From assembly GCA_018224345.1 (NCBI GenBank), contig JAGTUW010000259.1:1-19058 (forward strand): DNA of 19,058 bases. The letters are read 5' to 3'. Positions 16,301-19,058 of this stretch are shown here, piece after piece. The position numbers and the translations under genes were made by a program. Each line of letters starts with the position of its first letter. The first letter of the stretch is position 1. Source of the stretch: Bacteroidota bacterium. Lineage in GTDB: Bacteria; Bacteroidota; Ignavibacteria; SZUA-365. The notes below the pieces were generated by a model. The model was not told the DNA's origin. It did not search any database and saw only the letters and a list, made by a program, of their open reading frames with translations.

Positions 16301-17100
16301 TCCCGGCGCGTTTCCCCATCGACAATACACTGACCTTCCTCGACAATGATCACGGCTGGTTCGCTTCAAGAAATACCGCCGGGACGAATCCTTCCAATGC
16401 GACCATTTTCCGTACGACTGACGGCGGACGGTCCTGGGTCGACGCAAGTGTATCAGCGCAGAGCGTGGCCGCCATTTCTTTCGCCAATCACGAACGTGGA
16501 TTCTGTGTCGATGATTATACCGGGATGGTTCGACGCTCCATCAACGGTGGTCAGACCTGGCGCGCTGCTTTCTATCCGATGAACAGCCGGCGCAATGTCA
16601 GCGTACAGACGTTTCCGGGCTCCAACATTGTCTGGATCATCAATGATGAGGAGGGCTGGGTAAGTGGGGATCTTGGGACAACCTGGACAAAAACCGCGCT
16701 CGCGCCTGCGGGTGCAATGCAGGGAGCGGTATTCGCGGATTCCATCACTGGCTGGGCGGTGTCGAAGTCCGGCATTGTGCAGCAGTTGCGGGCCAATCCC
16801 CTGCTGTCTGCAAGTCGGGTTTCCGATTTGCCCGAAAGTATGCGTCTCGATCCCGCATGGCCGAACCCCGTCACGGACGGTGTGGTCATGCTTCCCTTTG
16901 CACTCGCGCGCAGCGAAACAATCGTCCTGCGTGTGTTCAACAGTGCAGGCGTGGAAATTGCCACACCGGTCAACGGTGTGGTATCCGCTGGAGAACATGC
17001 CATCGCATTCGATACCGCCGCACTGTCCGCCGGTGTCTATTATTACACGCTGCGGACGGGAACGAAAATGGCGGGCAAACGTTTCATAAGGATGCGCTGA
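13363..17100 (+). CDS. Secreted double-propeller protein (VPS10/sortilin-like, Asp-box) with T9SS type A sorting domain, copy 2
   Basis: This 1245-residue paralogue of the preceding gene has the same architecture: signal peptide (FPVFIVLVFLLTSAVRS, cleavage about residue 20), first propeller about 95-750 with about twelve Asp-boxes (SYDAGMHW, SVDGGNTW, STDGGDSW, TTDGGDTW, STDGGEHW, SEDDGASW), Ig-like linker about 755-840, second propeller about 840-1150 (SSDGGRSW, TTDGGAQW, TTDGGRSW plus DHGWFA, ITGWAV), and a type IX sorting domain from about 1160 (AWPNPVTDG ... AGVYYYTLRTG ... KRFIRMR). By eye, similarity to copy 1 is strongest in the first propeller (shared GWFDN, DPDIVYAGGVKLI, IHVDQH/LHVDQH, GNDGG, FGGTQDNGTL) and weaker after the linker. 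Cysteines in the TC..P..G.CYYI segment are kept in both, suggesting a disulphide. AGGAGA overlapping the previous stop supports ATG 13363. Surface binding or adhesion is the likeliest role, inferred only. Confidence 0.88.
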   Translation: MHRNFPVFIVLVFLLTSAVRSQQEHLIVPDDASFNTGKDAPATSKPEGRARYFHDRVTYPGGDIPEGARVRAWEQMHQSMSLFTPAGKGGAQSVFEWHNMGPSNIGGRIVTVAANPMNANTVFIGSAGGGIWRSYDAGMHWHSVSDLLPTQAMGAIVIDPVDTNIIYAGTGEASYAQRTFDGGGMFKSVDGGNTWFEIGQGTLPPYARASFIVIDPINTANLYAAIPDGVRNPDSIGVYRSMDAGATWELVLTGRMSDIAINPLNPSILYTQSSKVFGGGTAARYGMYKSTDGGDSWFQLDVGVADSLMGRTSIGICAAQPDVLYIGVSAITGGETTPLIGVFKTTDGGDTWIKLNVPFDYMVSQGWFDNVMGVHPGDPDIVYAGGVKLIYSTDGGEHWTRVPDQGYGGLIHVDQHAIAFNRQDPSIVYVGNDGGFYVGSENGATWEKRDNGMSITQFIGGAMHPSSDAVLFGGTQDNGTLMSTDAPDFNLVLYGDGGNGIIHPDDPRIMYTTRETLKFFRSDDFGATWSVAQRGLGLDRSLFYIDYAMDPGNPDLMYLGTSRLYKSTNGGMDWQLKHTCLLPAGGGCYYISALSVAPYDGKLVLAGGAAGGVAVSLDEGENWRVVETGLLPLGYCSSVRSYRPGILYATYSRYGIDKVWRSDDTGWTWRSINANLPDIPVNDLIELDGNIILGSDLGAFISEDDGASWQRLGIGMPSVSVQRFAYNERSGTLRAFTHGRGMYDLQWKQPALQAPQFVTIPSADTLNAGELFMFAPVVDAWPAARFSFAEAPEGAVIDETLGIVRWSAAAPGATFVIEAANDQGTTRLPFEVVVRGVSLAEWEIVQPLPQSTPVNAVAFGPPESLWLARDSAIVSWSSDGGRSWSHTRLPGTNAQVLGIHAFGNATAVVGTRSGHIMKTTDGGAQWEVLHETVNERYGNLFFHDEQRGVAITPDPEKTNVADIWLTGDGGRTWQRQEEQVPARFPIDNTLTFLDNDHGWFASRNTAGTNPSNATIFRTTDGGRSWVDASVSAQSVAAISFANHERGFCVDDYTGMVRRSINGGQTWRAAFYPMNSRRNVSVQTFPGSNIVWIINDEEGWVSGDLGTTWTKTALAPAGAMQGAVFADSITGWAVSKSGIVQQLRANPLLSASRVSDLPESMRLDPAWPNPVTDGVVMLPFALARSETIVLRVFNSAGVEIATPVNGVVSAGEHAIAFDTAALSAGVYYYTLRTGTKMAGKRFIRMR

Positions 17101-17114
17101 CCGTTATTTTACCC

Positions 17115-17143
17115 TTGCTCCGTCACTTACCGCATCGTAGTTA
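17115..17143 (+). promoter_or_regulatory. Promoter candidate for the Ig-domain lipoprotein gene
   Basis: TTGCTC (17115-17120), 17 bp, TAGTTA (17138-17143) sits 31 bp before the ATG at 17174 and just after the stop of copy 2. The -35 is imperfect, but spacing and the TAGnT -10 match the other two candidates. A start near 17150 would exclude the in-frame ATG at 17147. Confidence 0.45.
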
Positions 17144-17173
17144 TCGTTGCCCCATCATTCCGAGGAGATATTC

Positions 17174-18265
17174 ATGAAGAAATTCCGACTTTTTTCAATA
17201 CTACTGCCCGTGTTTCTGATTGCGGCGTGCAGTGATGACACCGGTGTCGATCCGCCTGTCAATGGCTCCGATACAGAGAAACCTTTCGTCGAATTCGTCT
17301 CTCCGACGAACGATCAGCAGGTCGCCGGAGATGAAATGGATGTCATCGTCAATGCAACCGACAATCACACCGTGGTGAAAGTCGAGATTTATCTCAATAC
17401 GCAACCCGTCCCTGTCGCCACGATGACCGAACCGCCGTGGACGGCGACCATCGACATTTCCGCATTACCCGCGGGACTCAACTCGATTTCCGCCAAGGCC
17501 TGGGACAGTACCGGCAACGCCAGTGACCGTGCGACGGTGAGTTTCTTTCGTCAGCTTCCGGGGACATTCCGCTTCATATTCACCAGTGGCGCGGAATTCA
17601 CCTATGATCGCTGGGATCTCCTTGCTGACAATGTCGTAGACGAAAGCACGCGCCGCAATTATTACTCACGCTTTGAACAGGGCAGTGGAGATGTTGGAGG
17701 ACATTCGGTCTGGTATCGCATGATTTCCACCGATGCGATGAGTAATCGCTCCGACACCATGATTGCCCATTCCAACGCGCAGTATAATATCCTGGTCTAT
17801 GGCCTGGCCAATGAGCTGGTCCGGCGCTTTACACGTCCTCTCGTCGAACAGGGATTTTTACCGACCGCACCGGAGTTGCCCGCACCTCATTGGAGCTATC
17901 TGGTCAAGGTCAATGATGACAACGGCGAGACGATGGATCCGGGTGAGACCTGGGATATCACGGCGGCCGGTGGGATATCCATCCCCTTCGGCATGATCAA
18001 CGCCACGATTACCATGGACGGCACCTACGTAGATCGGGGAAGCATCATTATAGTCAACGGCAAGGAAATCTATACCTGGGAAATTCTGATCAATGTCGTC
18101 ATCGATTTTCTCGGCAATCAAAGCACCGTGCCGGTACATCTGTGGTTCTCCGATGATCCATCAGGACAGATCATGTTGCAGCAGGAAACTACCATGGTGA
18201 CCATTCCCCTAGTCGGAGAATTCCCCGTTCCGGGTGACCAACAGGTCCTTCTGAGCTGGAAATAA
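17174..18265 (+). CDS. Lipoprotein with an Ig-like domain and an unrecognised C-terminal domain
   Basis: The 363-residue product starts at ATG 17174, with GAGGAG seven bases upstream and a lipoprotein signal immediately after (MKKFRLFSILLPVFLIAAC); the lipidated Cys is residue 19, followed by SDDTG. An in-frame ATG at 17147 is rejected because it precedes both the ribosome site and the predicted transcript start. Residues about 35-125 form a bacterial Ig-like domain of the type found in surface and glycan-binding proteins (PFVEFVSPTNDQQVAGDEMD ... VEIYLNTQPV ... WTATIDISALPAG ... KAWDSTGN). The remaining 230 residues look beta-rich with no motif I recognise (GTFRFIFTSGAEFTYDRWD, PGETWDITAAGG, VIDFLGNQSTVPVHLWFSDD). 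Asp after the Cys gives no reliable hint about inner or outer membrane in this lineage. Adjacency suggests, but does not show, a shared surface role with the propeller proteins. Confidence 0.78.
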   Translation: MKKFRLFSILLPVFLIAACSDDTGVDPPVNGSDTEKPFVEFVSPTNDQQVAGDEMDVIVNATDNHTVVKVEIYLNTQPVPVATMTEPPWTATIDISALPAGLNSISAKAWDSTGNASDRATVSFFRQLPGTFRFIFTSGAEFTYDRWDLLADNVVDESTRRNYYSRFEQGSGDVGGHSVWYRMISTDAMSNRSDTMIAHSNAQYNILVYGLANELVRRFTRPLVEQGFLPTAPELPAPHWSYLVKVNDDNGETMDPGETWDITAAGGISIPFGMINATITMDGTYVDRGSIIIVNGKEIYTWEILINVVIDFLGNQSTVPVHLWFSDDPSGQIMLQQETTMVTIPLVGEFPVPGDQQVLLSWK

Positions 18266-18333
18266 CCGCTTGCCTGAATCCGATGTTACGTGCTCGGTGC
18301 GGGCAAATGTGTACAGTTGAATTTCGTATGATG

Positions 18334-18363
18334 AAAAACCCCGGCATCGAGCCGGGGTTTTTT
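18334..18363 (+). terminator. Rho-independent terminator after the lipoprotein gene
   Basis: A 7-bp all-GC stem (CCCCGGC 18339-18345 with GCCGGGG 18351-18357) has a 5-nt loop, is flanked by five A's and is followed by six T's, so the stem can extend with A-U pairs. It lies 68 nt after the lipoprotein stop and 80 nt before the protease start, making the protease a separate transcription unit. Confidence 0.93.
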
Positions 18364-18443
18364 CGTATATTTCTGCGAAGGCTGTATTTCACATCCTGGA
18401 ATTCCCGCCCTCCTCCCATCCCTACCGACAGACGGAGCATTGT

Positions 18444-19058
18444 ATGCGACTTGCCATCATTCTTTCTGTTATTCTGCTTTTCTCACAGAGTTGTCCGTTG
18501 TTCGCTGCCGGAGATGGAGTTCCCCGCAGCGGTGGCAAACTCAGCGAAACAGCGAAAACGAGTTTGCTCGATCAGTTACCGGATGATCTCGAGTTCGTTC
18601 CGGGCAGCATTATCGTCAAATTCACACGTGATCGCGAACAGCAACTCAGCAAATCCGGTGTCGCGATTTCAACGGTGCAGCCGTTGCTCTCTCAATTTTC
18701 TGTTGACCGCATGATACAGATGTATCCATCGCATGTGTCACGCTTCAGGGACGACGGTTCGGAGATTGCCTTGCAGCGTATGTACAGGATTGAGTTCGAT
18801 CCGGTGCTGAATCCGCTCGAGGTGGCGCGTGCCTTTGCCGCTCTGCCGGATGTCGAGTATGCGGAACCGGAAATCGTGCAGACGTTGATGTACACGCCTG
18901 ATGATCCGCGTTACGATGAGCAGTATCAGTATGCATTGATCGAGGCGGAGAAGGCCTGGGATATCACCACCGGCGACAGTACGATTGTCATTGCCATCGT
19001 CGACAGCGGTGTACGCTGGGATCATGAGGATTTGTTCGACAATATGTGGATCAATGCC
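18444..19058 (+). CDS. Secreted subtilisin-family (S8) serine protease, N-terminal part
   Basis: ATG at 18444 has GGAG six bases upstream and opens a frame that runs off the window end (205 residues seen). A signal peptide (MRLAIILSVILLFSQSCPLFAA) leads to a propeptide-like region of about 130 residues: FVPGSIIVKFTRDREQQLS, ...IALQRMYRIEFDP...LNPLEVARAFAALPDVEYAEPEIVQ, which matches the Inhibitor_I9/fervidolysin-type prodomain pattern. The mature enzyme begins near residue 150 with the typical DDPRYDEQYQYALIEAEKAWDITTGDS, then the catalytic Asp motif IAIVDSGV (Asp187) followed by DHEDL. His and Ser motifs and any sorting domain lie outside. Such proteases in this superphylum are often exported by type IX secretion. 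It follows a strong terminator, so a promoter should lie at 18364-18443; I see no convincing one. Confidence 0.9.
   Translation, partial: MRLAIILSVILLFSQSCPLFAAGDGVPRSGGKLSETAKTSLLDQLPDDLEFVPGSIIVKFTRDREQQLSKSGVAISTVQPLLSQFSVDRMIQMYPSHVSRFRDDGSEIALQRMYRIEFDPVLNPLEVARAFAALPDVEYAEPEIVQTLMYTPDDPRYDEQYQYALIEAEKAWDITTGDSTIVIAIVDSGVRWDHEDLFDNMWINA

Noticed and set aside
9619..17100. Possibility that the Asp-box proteins are sialidases or BNR glycosidases
   Set aside because: Asp-boxes are structural. I see no sialidase arginine triad (RIP motif) or other catalytic set, and the overall layout fits VPS10/sortilin-like propellers better.

Overview
The window is ordinary-looking chromosomal DNA of moderately high GC from a Gram-negative bacterium of the Bacteroidota/Chlorobiota/Ignavibacteriota superphylum. 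The clearest lineage marker is a type IX secretion (Por) C-terminal sorting domain on two very large secreted proteins; two predicted lipoproteins and a periplasmic-type cell wall amidase agree with a two-membrane envelope. Many genes have good Shine-Dalgarno sites, and the best promoter candidates are TTGACA-N17-TAGnTT rather than the Bacteroidia TTTG/TAnnTTTG type. I infer an Ignavibacteria-, Kapabacteria- or Chlorobi-like lineage rather than core Bacteroidia. No mobile element, phage gene, CRISPR array, tRNA or rRNA was seen.

Layout. 1-481 (+): C-terminal end of an unrecognised protein, closed by a hairpin terminator at 506-536. 643-4445 (-): three leftward genes, namely a beta-propeller-like lipoprotein (3456-4445), a small exported HEAT-like protein (2884-3342) and an OPT-family oligopeptide transporter (643-2625). 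4446-4775: a 330-bp divergent intergenic region. 4776-9148 (+): a Tet-type MFS exporter, a GAF plus SpoIIE/RsbU-type PP2C phosphatase, and an N-acetylmuramoyl-L-alanine amidase. 9228-9529 (+): a small CPXCG cysteine-rich protein, followed by a possible 33-aa ORF with a strong ribosome binding site.

9619-17100 (+) dominates the window. Two paralogous proteins of about 1245 residues lie in tandem with 9 nt between them. Each has a signal peptide, a large VPS10/sortilin-like Asp-box propeller, an Ig-like linker, a second Asp-box/YCF48-like propeller and a T9SS type A sorting domain. A lipoprotein with an Ig-like domain and an unrecognised C-terminal half follows (17174-18265) from its own candidate promoter and ends at a strong terminator (18334-18363). 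The window ends inside a secreted subtilisin-family (S8) protease (18444 onward).

Functionally, the right half is an export and cell-surface module: sorted propeller proteins, a surface lipoprotein and a secreted protease. The left half holds transport, cell wall and signalling housekeeping genes. Nothing here amounts to a proven new system. The most distinctive item is the translationally coupled pair of double-propeller T9SS proteins.
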